Assembly (NCBI GenBank): GCA_964544635.1
Contig: CAZJCK010000063.1
Location: 1 to 20,889 of the forward strand
Source: CAZJCK01 sp964544635
Lineage (GTDB): Bacteria; Zixibacteria; MSB-5A5; GN15; FEB-12
Reading direction: 5' to 3'
Length of the DNA stretch: 20,889 bases
Shown one piece after another: positions 6,903 through 14,070 of the stretch. Position 1 is the first letter of the stretch. Every line of letters begins with the position of its first letter. The position numbers were made by a program, and so were the translations under genes. The notes below the pieces were generated by a model. It did not search any database. It had not been told where the DNA came from and worked only from the letters and a program-made list of their open reading frames with translations.

Positions 6903-7748
6903 TTGAAGAATATTGTTACCGCTGCCCTCACCATTGTTGCGGTATGCCTCTGGCTCGGTTGTGCGCAAGGCGACAAGATGGTACAACTCAGGTTCAAATT
7001 CGGGCCGGAGACGGAACTGACGTACAACCAGGTAAACCGTAACGCGGTTGAAGTTATACGAGGCGATTCCACGCTGTATGAGTATGAAGTGACCTATGAT
7101 GCCGTGGTCAGCTATCTCACGGATGAGGTGTTGTCGGACACATCGTGGGCGGTCAGAGAACTGGTCACCTGGACATGGACAGAGCCGCAGAAAGAAGACA
7201 GCACCAAACTGGATACGCTTTCGCGGGAGCGAGAGATAGAGATGACGATGTACGCGTCGGGTCGGGTGACCGATCTCGAGGCGATCGACAGCACGCAGGA
7301 GAGACGTCTGGAATACATCAAGCAGTACTATGAACAGGGCCTGCCGGTGTTTCCGTCGGGCGAACATGCGCCCGGTTACAGTTGGACACAGACAACGACC
7401 GTCATGATACCGGACAATCCGGCCGAGACCACGGAAGCGTCGACAACGTTCACCATCAAGTCGCTGGCGCGCGAGTCAGGGTATGACTGCGCGGTGATCG
7501 AGTTCGACGGTCGGATGTTCATACCGGTCGACTTGATGGCCGAGGATTCGGCGAAGATTACCGGGGTCGATCGCATCAATGCGACCGGGGTGATCTACTT
7601 TGCGTACCGTGAAGGCTTCATCGTCATGCAGCGCGAGCGCTGGGTGATTGATGGTGATCGTGAGAAACACCTCAAGGACGGTTCGGTTGAGACGTTCCAG
7701 GTGGCGGTGCAGATTGATTCCGATCATACCCTGGTTCAGCGAAATTAA
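6903..7748 (+). CDS. Lipoprotein of unknown function, third gene of the sigma operon
   Basis: 281 aa. The TTG start at 6903 is supported by AAGGAG (6889-6894), which overlaps the stop of the anti-sigma gene. The N-terminus is a lipoprotein signal: positively charged MKN, a hydrophobic stretch and lipobox LWLGC with Cys20. The mature part is acidic, rich in Thr and beta-strand-like (TYDAVVSYL, SWTQTTTVMIP, ASTTFTIKSL), and ends in QVAVQIDSDHTLVQRN. I do not recognise a family. The repeated references to strands and the lack of catalytic motifs suggest a binding or structural lipoprotein. Its place in the operon makes it either the signal sensor or an output of the sigma system. Followed by a terminator. 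Confidence 0.82.
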   Translation: MKNIVTAALTIVAVCLWLGCAQGDKMVQLRFKFGPETELTYNQVNRNAVEVIRGDSTLYEYEVTYDAVVSYLTDEVLSDTSWAVRELVTWTWTEPQKEDSTKLDTLSREREIEMTMYASGRVTDLEAIDSTQERRLEYIKQYYEQGLPVFPSGEHAPGYSWTQTTTVMIPDNPAETTEASTTFTIKSLARESGYDCAVIEFDGRMFIPVDLMAEDSAKITGVDRINATGVIYFAYREGFIVMQRERWVIDGDREKHLKDGSVETFQVAVQIDSDHTLVQRN

Positions 7749-7775
7749 TAGTGGCTGTAACGAAATGACACAGAG

Positions 7776-7800
7776 AAGCCGGCGGTGTGCCGGCTTTTTT
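7776..7800 (+). terminator. Rho-independent terminator of the sigma operon
   Basis: Perfect 8-bp stem AAGCCGGC, loop GGTGT, GCCGGCTT, followed by TTTT. It lies 27 bp after the lipoprotein stop and 35 bp before deoC. Confidence 0.85.
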
Positions 7801-7834
7801 GCAGCGATGCATGAGGCGCGAGCACGAGGAGACC

Positions 7835-8506
7835 ATGAGTAAGGCCTCTCCCGGGCGTGATGAAATACCGTCGCGGCTGGAACATACCAACCTGAGACCC
7901 GATGCTACGCGCGCCGACATCGAGCGATTGTGCGCCGAGGCCAACGATTACAGGTTTCGCGCGGTGGTGGTAAACCCGTGCCGGGTGGCCGCGGCGAGCC
8001 GGTTGGTTGAGGGTGGTGTGCTGGTAGCGTCGGTCTGCGGCTTTCCGCTGGGGGCATCGCTGACAGCGATCAAAATCACGGAATTGCAGCAGGCGGTGCT
8101 GGATGGGGCATCGAGTGTTGATATGGTCATCAATGTCGGCTGGGTAAAGGATGGGGCGCTGGAGCGGGTGTCCGATGAAGTAGCCCAGGCGCGGGAACAT
8201 GTACCGGATCGGGTGGAGTTGAAGGTGATCATAGAGACACCGCTGCTGAGCGATCGCGAGATCGAACAGGTGGCGCAGCGGGTGATAGCGGCGGGAGCAA
8301 ATGTGGTGAAAACGGGGACCGGGATGGCGGGGCCGGTGACGGTTGAGCAGGTGCAGTTGATCCGCGGGGCAGTCGGGCCGGACGTGGTGATCAAGGCGGC
8401 AGGGGGAATTCGCACGTTGGAGCAATGCCGGGAATTGATGGCGGCGGGCGCCAATCTGCTGGGTTGTTCGCAGGCGCCGTCTGTCGCAGAATCCCTCAAC
8501 AGTTAA
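7835..8506 (+). CDS. deoC: Deoxyribose-phosphate aldolase
   Basis: 223 aa from ATG 7835, with GAGGAG just upstream; the in-frame extension further up runs into the preceding terminator and is not used. A class I TIM-barrel aldolase splits 2-deoxyribose 5-phosphate into glyceraldehyde 3-phosphate and acetaldehyde. Seen: LEHTNLRPDATRADI, D96 in DMVINVG, the Schiff-base lysine K159 in NVVKTGTG and the second catalytic lysine K187 in VIKAAGGIRT. Differences from typical DeoC are SVCGFPLGA (usually IGFPLG), TGTGMAGP (usually TSTGF) and LLGCSQA (usually IGTS), so it is a diverged member and its substrate range could differ. No other nucleoside catabolism gene is adjacent. Confidence 0.9.
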   Translation: MSKASPGRDEIPSRLEHTNLRPDATRADIERLCAEANDYRFRAVVVNPCRVAAASRLVEGGVLVASVCGFPLGASLTAIKITELQQAVLDGASSVDMVINVGWVKDGALERVSDEVAQAREHVPDRVELKVIIETPLLSDREIEQVAQRVIAAGANVVKTGTGMAGPVTVEQVQLIRGAVGPDVVIKAAGGIRTLEQCRELMAAGANLLGCSQAPSVAESLNS

Positions 8507-8524
8507 ATTGTCGCCATCTTCTCT

Positions 8525-8585
8525 GTTGAACCACAACAACTTGTGATGCAGCGATCGGGTTCAACGGTTGCATTTTGCGTTGAAC
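8525..8585 (+). promoter_or_regulatory. Three GTTGAAC boxes upstream of the 8615 operon
   Basis: GTTGAACC at 8525-8532, its exact reverse complement GGTTCAAC at 8558-8565, and a third GTTGAAC at 8579-8585. The first two form a perfect 8-bp inverted repeat with a 25-nt spacer; the third falls in the spacer of the proposed promoter. This could be an operator array. Confidence 0.4.
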
Positions 8586-8596
8586 TCTGGTTAATT
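8568..8596 (+). promoter_or_regulatory. Possible promoter of the zinc-ribbon/AMZ/helicase operon
   Basis: TTGCAT (8568-8573), 17 nt, TTAATT (8591-8596). Moderate match to the sigma-70 consensus, placed 19 nt before the first ATG. Confidence 0.4.
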
Positions 8597-8614
8597 GTGG
8601 GCGTAGGAACGAGT

Positions 8615-8806
8615 ATGGAAGACAGGCCATCGCATAAGCCGCGACCGTTTATCGGGATGATGTTCAAGTGCTGCAAGGTGTACAGCCGCATTTACTTGAA
8701 CCGGAAGGGGACCGCTTTCGTTGGCTGGTGCCCGAAATGTGCGGAAAAGGTCGAGGTGCTGGTTTCCAAGGACGGTAGCGATTCAAGCTTCTTTTCGACC
8801 GAATAG
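8615..8806 (+). CDS. Zinc-ribbon miniprotein, unknown function
   Basis: 63 aa from ATG 8615 (TAGGAAC upstream); the longer frame starting at 8543 crosses the regulatory repeats and is unlikely. Two cysteine pairs, FKCC and WCPKC, with the intervening VYSRIYLNRKGTAFVG, make a compact zinc-ribbon-like fold. Small proteins of this VYxRIYxNxxGT...CPKC type occur in several bacterial phyla as uncharacterised proteins. It is the first gene of an operon with the archaemetzincin-like gene, 4 bp apart, which has its own cysteine cluster. Function unknown; nucleic-acid or protein binding are both plausible. Confidence 0.72.
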   Translation: MEDRPSHKPRPFIGMMFKCCKVYSRIYLNRKGTAFVGWCPKCAEKVEVLVSKDGSDSSFFSTE

Positions 8807-8810
8807 AGAG

Positions 8811-9365
8811 ATGTCACCGAAGATGCCGCTGTTGAAATCGAAAATCGTCGTCGTACCGCTCGGCGAGGTCGACTATGTCATGGTCAATCGGGTGGCTGCC
8901 GATATCGGGCCGATCTTCAATCGCTCGGTGGATATCCTGAAGGGGATGAAGACACCGTCGGAAGCGTACAATGTCGTACGGGGCCAGCATTATGCCAGTG
9001 TGATTCTGTCGAAGATCGAGCGAACGAAAGCGAACAGCCGTGAGAAGGTGCTGGCGATCTGTGAAGAAGATATCTATCTGCCGGACGCCAACTCGATCCT
9101 GGGCTACGCCGATACATTGGCCGGGACGGCGGTGGTGTCGCTGTACCAGATCAGGCAGGAGTTCTACGGCTTGCCGGAGGATGAGGCGAAGGTGTATCCG
9201 CGCCTGTTCAAAGAGGCGGTGCACCAGGCGGCGCATTTGTTTGGCTTGCAGGAGTGCCGAAACCCCCGCTGCGTGAATTTCTACAGCCAGATGATGCTCG
9301 ACATCGACTCCAAAGGGAGCAAGTTCTGTGATATCTGCCGTCGCCAGCTTACATCGCTGGTATGA
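8811..9365 (+). CDS. Archaemetzincin-like protein with degenerate active site
   Basis: 184 aa from ATG 8811 (GAGAG upstream); ATG 8823 is an alternative. Archaemetzincins are small zinc metalloproteases with the signature HExxHxxGxxHC, C-x4-C and a late CxxC. Here the matching stretch is H138-QAAHLFGLQEC: the two histidines (138, 142) and Gly145 are kept, the catalytic Glu is Gln139 and the third zinc-binding His is Glu148. The structural zinc site survives: C149, C154, C173, C176. The N-terminal part KIVVVPLGEVD and the central LGYADTLAGTAVVSLYQIRQEFYGLP also fit the family. Expected to be unable to hydrolyse peptides by the normal mechanism. It overlaps the ATGA at 9362 at the head of the helicase frame. 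Confidence 0.8.
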   Translation: MSPKMPLLKSKIVVVPLGEVDYVMVNRVAADIGPIFNRSVDILKGMKTPSEAYNVVRGQHYASVILSKIERTKANSREKVLAICEEDIYLPDANSILGYADTLAGTAVVSLYQIRQEFYGLPEDEAKVYPRLFKEAVHQAAHLFGLQECRNPRCVNFYSQMMLDIDSKGSKFCDICRRQLTSLV

Positions 9366-9394
9366 TACTCACCACTGGTAAAGGACGACCGAGG

Positions 9395-11668
9395 ATGACC
9401 CTGGAACAGATTATCGATCGGCTTAAGGCGGATCGCGGGTTTATGGAGAACGTGACGGACTGGAAGACATTTCCTCCCAAGGCGGCGCAGTACGCCGAGT
9501 TTCCGTCGGGCTTGAACCCGCAACTGATCGAAGCGCTCAATAAGCGGGGTATCCGCAAGCTGTACACCCACCAGGCGAGTGCGGTGGAGTCGGTGCTCGA
9601 GGGACAGGATACGGTGATTGTCACACCGACGGCATCGGGCAAGACACTCTGCTACAACCTGCCGGTGATGGATGCGGTGATGAAGAACAAAGAGAGCCGC
9701 GCCCTCTACCTCTTCCCTACCAAGGCATTGTCGCAGGACCAGATGACCGAGTTGTACGAGTTGATCCAGGAAGTGGGGGCGGACATCAAGACGTGTACGT
9801 TCGACGGCGACACGCCGCAGACAGCGCGACGGCTGATACGTTCGGCCGGACATATCGTGATCTCCAATCCGGATATGCTGCATGCGGGCATTCTGCCGCA
9901 TCATACCAAGTGGATCAAGCTGTTTGAGAATTTGCAGTACGTGGTGATTGACGAGATTCACTCGTACCGGGGGATCTTTGGGTCGCACCTGGCGAATGTG
10001 ATCAAACGGTTGCGACGGATCTGCAATTTTTATGGCTCGAACCCGACCTTCATCTGCTGCTCGGCGACGATTGCCAACCCGCAGCAGTTGACCGAGCGAA
10101 TTGTCGGACGTGCGGTCAACCTCGTCGACAACAACGGGGCGCCATCGGGTGAGAAGCATTTTGTCATCTACAACCCGCCGGTGATCAACAAGCAACTGGG
10201 GATCAGGCGTTCGTCGATGAACGAAGCCACCCGCCTGACGGCGGAGTTCTTGCGCCACAAGGTGCAGACGATTGTGTTTGCGCGGTTTCGGTTGTATGTC
10301 GAGGTACTGCTGACATATTTACAGCAGGAATTGAAGGGGAGTTTCGGGCGCGGCATCAATGTCGCCGGGTATCGCGGCGGATACTTGCCGAACGAGCGCA
10401 GGCGGATCGAGCAGGGGTTGCGCGATGGTTCAATCGACGGTGTGGTGTCGACCAATGCGCTGGAGCTGGGGATTGATATCGGCTCGCTGGATGTCTCGAT
10501 CATTGTCGGTTACCCGGGTTCGATAGCGTCGCTGTGGCAGCAGGCGGGACGGGCCGGGCGACGTTCAGGATCGTCGCTGACAGTCATGGTGGCGAACTCG
10601 ACGGCAATCAATCAGTTCCTGGTAGCAGAGCCAAAGTACATTTTTGAGCGGACACCGGAGTCCGGGATCATCGACCCGAATAATCTGATCATCCGGACCA
10701 ATCACCTGAAGTGTGCGACGTTCGAACTGCCGTTCGACCGTGAGGAGCTGGCCGGCGATGACGGTACTGCCGAGATACTGGACTACCTTTCGGAGGCGGA
10801 TGTCATACGCAACTCCGGCGATCGGTATCACTGGTCGAGTGAAACCTATCCGGCGCAGGGCGTGTCGCTGCGGTCGGCCTCGCCGGACAATTTCGTCATA
10901 CTCAATGAATCGAAGAATCATGCCGTAATCGGTGAGGTCGATTACTTTTCGGCGCCGATTTTTCTGCACCCCGATGCGATCTACCTGCACGGCGCCGAGC
11001 AGTACCAGGTGACGAAGCTGGACTGGGAGGGCAAGAAAGCGATCGTCAAGGAGGTCGATGTCGACTACTACACCGATGCCGAGACCAAGTCGGATCTGAA
11101 AGTGCTCGATGTATCGAACGAGAAGTTGTACGGCCAGATGATGCTGCAGTGGGGCGAGGTGACGGTTACGAACGTGACGGTGCTGTACAAGAAGATAAAG
11201 TTTCATACCCATGAGAATGTCGGGTGGGGGAAGTTGAACCTGCCGGAGCTGGAGATGCAGACAACGTCGTTCTGGATGGCCTACCCCGACGACATCGCGA
11301 CACAGCTGGGTATTTCTAAGGCGGAGCTGGGGGGGGTGCTGCGAGGCATGGCGAATATACTTGGCAAGATCGCGCCGTTGTGGGTAATGTGCGACCCGCG
11401 CGACTTGCGGGCGATCTCGATGGTGCGAGCGCCGTTTACGGAACGTCCGAGTATCTTTGTGTGGGAGAACATCCCGGGGGGCGTGGGATTGTCGGAGAAG
11501 CTGTTCGGCGAGTTCGAGCGGTTGTTCGAGGCCTGCCTGGATCATGTGAAGCGGTGCGGCTGTGAGGCCGGCTGCCCGACCTGTGTGGGGCCGCCGATGG
11601 AGGTCGGCGAGACGGGCAAGAGCGGGGTGGTGACGTTGTGCCAGTACACGCTGGCGGTGGGGGTGTAG
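9395..11668 (+). CDS. DEAD/DEAH-box helicase of the MrfA (YprA/Hrq1-like) group
   Basis: 757 aa from ATG 9395 (AAGGA 9 nt upstream); the ATG at 9362, overlapping the preceding stop, would add 11 residues but has no ribosome site. Superfamily 2 helicase: Q-like THQASAV, Walker A TPTASGKT (77-84), DEIH (186-189), SAT (223-225), then domain 2 with VSTNALELGIDIGSLD and QQAGRAGRR. The C-terminal DUF1998-type region closes with a four-cysteine cluster CGCEAGCPTC (C721, C723, C727, C730), the zinc site of MrfA. MrfA in Bacillus subtilis unwinds DNA for mitomycin C lesion repair together with the exonuclease MrfB. No MrfB is adjacent here. Confidence 0.9.
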   Translation: MTLEQIIDRLKADRGFMENVTDWKTFPPKAAQYAEFPSGLNPQLIEALNKRGIRKLYTHQASAVESVLEGQDTVIVTPTASGKTLCYNLPVMDAVMKNKESRALYLFPTKALSQDQMTELYELIQEVGADIKTCTFDGDTPQTARRLIRSAGHIVISNPDMLHAGILPHHTKWIKLFENLQYVVIDEIHSYRGIFGSHLANVIKRLRRICNFYGSNPTFICCSATIANPQQLTERIVGRAVNLVDNNGAPSGEKHFVIYNPPVINKQLGIRRSSMNEATRLTAEFLRHKVQTIVFARFRLYVEVLLTYLQQELKGSFGRGINVAGYRGGYLPNERRRIEQGLRDGSIDGVVSTNALELGIDIGSLDVSIIVGYPGSIASLWQQAGRAGRRSGSSLTVMVANSTAINQFLVAEPKYIFERTPESGIIDPNNLIIRTNHLKCATFELPFDREELAGDDGTAEILDYLSEADVIRNSGDRYHWSSETYPAQGVSLRSASPDNFVILNESKNHAVIGEVDYFSAPIFLHPDAIYLHGAEQYQVTKLDWEGKKAIVKEVDVDYYTDAETKSDLKVLDVSNEKLYGQMMLQWGEVTVTNVTVLYKKIKFHTHENVGWGKLNLPELEMQTTSFWMAYPDDIATQLGISKAELGGVLRGMANILGKIAPLWVMCDPRDLRAISMVRAPFTERPSIFVWENIPGGVGLSEKLFGEFERLFEACLDHVKRCGCEAGCPTCVGPPMEVGETGKSGVVTLCQYTLAVGV

Positions 11669-11719
11669 GGGGCCAAAGCGCTGGACTCCGCGATAGGCCC
11701 ATTCCCGCCCCTCTACGTC

Positions 11720-11739
11720 ATTCCCGCGGAAGCGGGAAT
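11720..11739. repeat. ATTCCC-N8-GGGAAT palindrome (dRS3 consensus)
   Basis: Exact ATTCCC, eight bases (GCGGAAGC), GGGAAT, in the flank CGTC...CCAG. This is the full dRS3-like consensus. Confidence 0.75.
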
Positions 11740-11759
11740 CCAGACGAGTCACATGCTCT

Positions 11760-11800
11760 AAGAGAATAATGGGTACCCCGCCTGCACGGGTACGAGGCGT
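11760..11800 (+). repeat. GAATAATRGG-type hairpin repeat
   Basis: AAGAGAATAATGGG, then a stem GTACCC/GGGTAC, then GAGGCGT. Compared with the copy at 272-311 (GTCCCC/GGGGAC) a base pair has changed on both arms. Confidence 0.65.
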
Positions 11801-11890
11801 TGGGAGACGTAGCAGGGATGCACAGACTGAGCCCCGGCTCTGCGGCCGGTGTGACAGATATCGGCGATGCATCAAGAAGAGGGGCTGACA

Positions 11891-11968
11891 ATGACATCCG
11901 CCGCCCACGAGAATGGCGTGCACGAAAAAGGGACGCTCCGCCTCTGTCAGAGCGACCATCACCATTAA
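11891..11968 (+). CDS. Possible 25-aa leader peptide ending in His-His-His
   Basis: ATG at 11891 with AGAGGGG about 9 nt upstream, ending at TAA 9 nt before the DUF2892 start. The short product has two internal histidines, one cysteine and the C-terminal end LCQSDHHH. It could be a metal-responsive leader peptide or chance. The support is a ribosome site plus spacing only. Confidence 0.25.
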   Translation: MTSAAHENGVHEKGTLRLCQSDHHH

Positions 11969-11977
11969 CGAGGTAAC

Positions 11978-12181
11978 ATGATGAAACAGAACGTACACAA
12001 CATCGAACGCATCATTCGGGTGCTGGCGGGATTGTTTGTTCTCTCGCTGATTTTTTGGGGACCGCAGAGCCTGTGGGGATTGCTGGGGCTGATTCCGCTG
12101 CTGACCGGCCTGGCAGGCTGGTGCCCGCCCTACGCAATGCTGGGCATCTCGACCTGTCGCCGAAAACCAACGGCGGGGTAA
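11978..12181 (+). CDS. DUF2892 (YgaP-like transmembrane) protein
   Basis: 67 aa from ATG 11978 (GAGGT upstream; the next codon is also ATG). The pattern NVHNIERIIRVLAGLFVLSLIFWG, WGLLGLIPLLTGLAGWCPPY and LGISTC matches the small two-helix family that forms the membrane part of YgaP, including the two conserved cysteines. The family function is unsettled; relatives are often linked to rhodanese domains and sulfur or metal stress, but no rhodanese is present here. Followed by repeats and two terminator-like hairpins. Confidence 0.82.
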   Translation: MMKQNVHNIERIIRVLAGLFVLSLIFWGPQSLWGLLGLIPLLTGLAGWCPPYAMLGISTCRRKPTAG

Positions 12182-12256
12182 GCGTTGTATTCTGTTTGCC
12201 GGGCGGCGGATCGGGAGCCCTGACGCGCACAAAATCGTCTGCCGCCCACCCTGGAT

Positions 12257-12282
12257 GGCAGCCTCCCAGGGCGGAGGCTGCC
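12257..12282. repeat. GGCAGCCTCC hairpin repeat, copy 5
   Basis: Identical to copies 1-3 (10-bp arms, CAGGGC loop), but the downstream flank (CGAAGA) differs from CCTACGG. Confidence 0.85.
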
Positions 12283-12302
12283 CGAAGATTTTGACTTTCT
12301 AG

Positions 12303-12329
12303 CCCATCGCCTTGCGATGGGTTTCTTTT
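12303..12329 (+). terminator. Rho-independent terminator
   Basis: Perfect 8-bp stem CCCATCGC, loop CTT, GCGATGGG, followed by TTTCTTTT. It probably ends the DUF2892 transcript. Confidence 0.7.
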
Positions 12330-12368
12330 GATGGTCCATTCGCAAGACGTACACCTTTAATTGTGCAG

Positions 12369-12398
12369 CGCGCACGTCCTCGTGCGCGTTTTGTTCTT
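12369..12398 (+). terminator. Second terminator-like hairpin
   Basis: Perfect 8-bp stem CGCGCACG, loop TCCT, CGTGCGCG, followed by TTTTGTTCTT, 40 bp after the first terminator. It could be a back-up terminator or the end of a short transcript begun between the two. Confidence 0.6.
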
Positions 12399-12484
12399 GT
12401 GGCAGTTGGAGCTTGGGGGGAATTGAAGATACCCACCGTGAGCGTTGGGTTACAGACTCCTTGATAACATGATGTATTGTCCCC

Positions 12485-13912
12485 CTATGCCCGTTTGAGG
12501 TAGTTGACCAGGTCCTCGCGGGGGATCGAATGCTGGATCTCCTCGGCTTTCAGCCATTCCTCGCGATCAGACGTTTCCTTCGCCTTCTCACGGCCGGCGG
12601 CGAGGTTCTTCACCGTCACCATATTCTTCTCGAATTCGTCAGAGCCGGCGATGACGGCAAACGGTATCCCCACCTTGTCACCGTACTTGATCTGCTTGGT
12701 CAGGTTCCTGGTGTCGCCGGAGAAGATCTCGGCCGGTATGCCGGCGTCGCGCAGCTCCCGTAGAATTTTGAGATAGTCAGGGAGGCGCTCTTTGTCCATG
12801 ACGGTGACCAGCACTTTTGACGTCGACGTTATCCGTTCGATTGTCTTCAATTCGAAGAGCGCGGCCAGCAGGCGGTCGATACCGATCGAGGCGCCGACCG
12901 CCGGAATGGAGCGATTGAGGAACCGTTCGACGAGATTGTCGTAGCGTCCGCCTGAAAAAATCGAGCCGAATTCGGGTAGATCGTCGAGGGTGGTCTCAAA
13001 CACCGGGCCGGTATAATAGCCGAGGCCGCGGACGATAGTCAGGTCGATACCGTAGCGCTTCGAGTCGATCGCCATGGCGTCGAGATAGCCGAGGATATCG
13101 CGGAGTTCGTCGATGCCCTCGCGGGCGATATTTTGATCGCTAAGGAGTTTCTCAGCTTCCGCGAGCGGATCGTCCGGTTTGCTTTCGGCGATATCGAGAA
13201 ACCTTTCGAGTTTCCTGATCTGCTCTTCGGGGATACCGACCCCGGGGATTTCGTCGCCCGACTGATCGGTGCGTCCGGGGCCAAGCTCGAGCCGTACTGC
13301 CTCTCTCCCCTGCTTTTCGAGCTTGTCGATAACGCGCATGACATCGGGGCCTTTGTCAGCGTCGATACCGGCGAACGCAACCAGGCCGTTGAGAATCTTG
13401 CGATTGGAGAAGCGCACGGAAAACTTCTCGATACCGAGGGCCTGCAGCATCATCACCATAGTGGCGATGATTTCGGCGTCGGCCAGCAGGTTTTGGGTGC
13501 CGACGATATCGATATCGAACTGCATGAACTCACGGAACCGTCCGGGACCCGGCTTGTCGACGCGCCAGACATTGCCGTACTGGTAGCGACGGAAGGGCAG
13601 CGGCAGGGTCGGGCTGGCGGCAACGAAGCGGGCCAGCGAGAGCGTGAATTCGTAGCGCAGCGACATGTTGACGTCGTCGGGGCCATGAAAACCGAACAGT
13701 TCTTTAAGGGAGTCCTCGCTATAGTGCGAGCCTAACAGGGTTTCGGCGAATTCAAGCGAGGCGGTCTGCAGTGGCAGAAAGCCCATCAGTTCGACGGCTT
13801 CGCGACACCTGGTCAGCATCTTTTCACGGGCGATCTCTTCTTCCGGGGGGTAGTCGCGGAAGCCTTTGAGCACCTGCGGTTTGACTTTCTGTTTCTTGTC
13901 TTTCCTGGCCAT
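12485..13912 (-). CDS. hisS: Histidyl-tRNA synthetase
   Basis: 475 aa from ATG 13912, with AGAGGT 8 nt upstream; a longer in-frame start at 13993 adds 27 residues that look like leader DNA. Class II synthetase that charges tRNA-His. Motif 1 region KGFRDYPPEE, motif 2 FRRYQYGNVWRVD followed by FREFMQFDIDIVG, the histidine-specific loop RGLGYYTGPVFE, FSGGRYDNLV, and motif 3 ASIGIDRLLAAL. The C-terminal anticodon-binding domain holds KVLVTVMD...AGIPAEIF and closes with REDLVNYL. It is about 50 residues longer than the E. coli enzyme because of an insert with a long charged helix (around GREAVRLE and IREQIRK-like stretches). The N-terminal ARKDKKQKVKPQ is basic. Confidence 0.95.
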   Translation of the reverse strand: MARKDKKQKVKPQVLKGFRDYPPEEEIAREKMLTRCREAVELMGFLPLQTASLEFAETLLGSHYSEDSLKELFGFHGPDDVNMSLRYEFTLSLARFVAASPTLPLPFRRYQYGNVWRVDKPGPGRFREFMQFDIDIVGTQNLLADAEIIATMVMMLQALGIEKFSVRFSNRKILNGLVAFAGIDADKGPDVMRVIDKLEKQGREAVRLELGPGRTDQSGDEIPGVGIPEEQIRKLERFLDIAESKPDDPLAEAEKLLSDQNIAREGIDELRDILGYLDAMAIDSKRYGIDLTIVRGLGYYTGPVFETTLDDLPEFGSIFSGGRYDNLVERFLNRSIPAVGASIGIDRLLAALFELKTIERITSTSKVLVTVMDKERLPDYLKILRELRDAGIPAEIFSGDTRNLTKQIKYGDKVGIPFAVIAGSDEFEKNMVTVKNLAAGREKAKETSDREEWLKAEEIQHSIPREDLVNYLKRA

Positions 13913-13934
13913 GGCTGGTACCTCTGTGGGGCGT

Positions 13935-13963
13935 ATGGTAACGGATTTGGCAGGTCCGGCCAA
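13935..13963 (-). promoter_or_regulatory. Possible hisS promoter
   Basis: On the minus strand TTGGCC (13958-13963), 17 nt, TACCAT (13935-13940). Modest consensus match about 25 nt before the hisS start. Confidence 0.35.
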
Positions 13964-13993
13964 CCGTTTTTTTTCACGGTGCGTATGTGGCAA

Positions 13994-14033
13994 CCAATTG
14001 TGTCGGAAGCAATTGGAGCGTATAATGTACGCT
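13994..14033 (+). promoter_or_regulatory. Promoter of the aminopeptidase gene with two overlapping palindromes
   Basis: TTGTGT (13998-14003), 17 nt, perfect TATAAT (14021-14026), about 40 nt before the ATG. Two inverted repeats cover it: CCAATTG-N9-CAATTGG (13994-14016) over the -35 and spacer, and AGCGTA-N5-TACGCT (14017-14033) over the -10. The placement suggests repressor operators. Confidence 0.65.
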
Positions 14034-14070
14034 AAATGAAACGATCACGAAGCCAAGGAGACCGACAACC

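Larger units (their letters stand above)
11669..11890. other. Intergenic repeat region
   Basis: Between the helicase stop and the small frame at 11891. It contains a dRS3-like palindrome (11720-11739) and a GAATAATRGG-type hairpin (11760-11800). I see no clear terminator for the helicase operon and no gene. Confidence 0.55.
12182..12484. other. Intergenic region between DUF2892 and hisS
   Basis: Holds the hairpin repeat at 12257-12282, then two terminator-like hairpins at 12303-12329 and 12369-12398. The last 85 bp before the hisS stop show nothing recognisable. No gene is supported. Confidence 0.55.

Noticed and set aside
10565..12232. 555-codon open frame on the minus strand opposite the helicase
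   Set aside because: Arg/His-rich shadow of the helicase reading frame that also runs through intergenic repeats.
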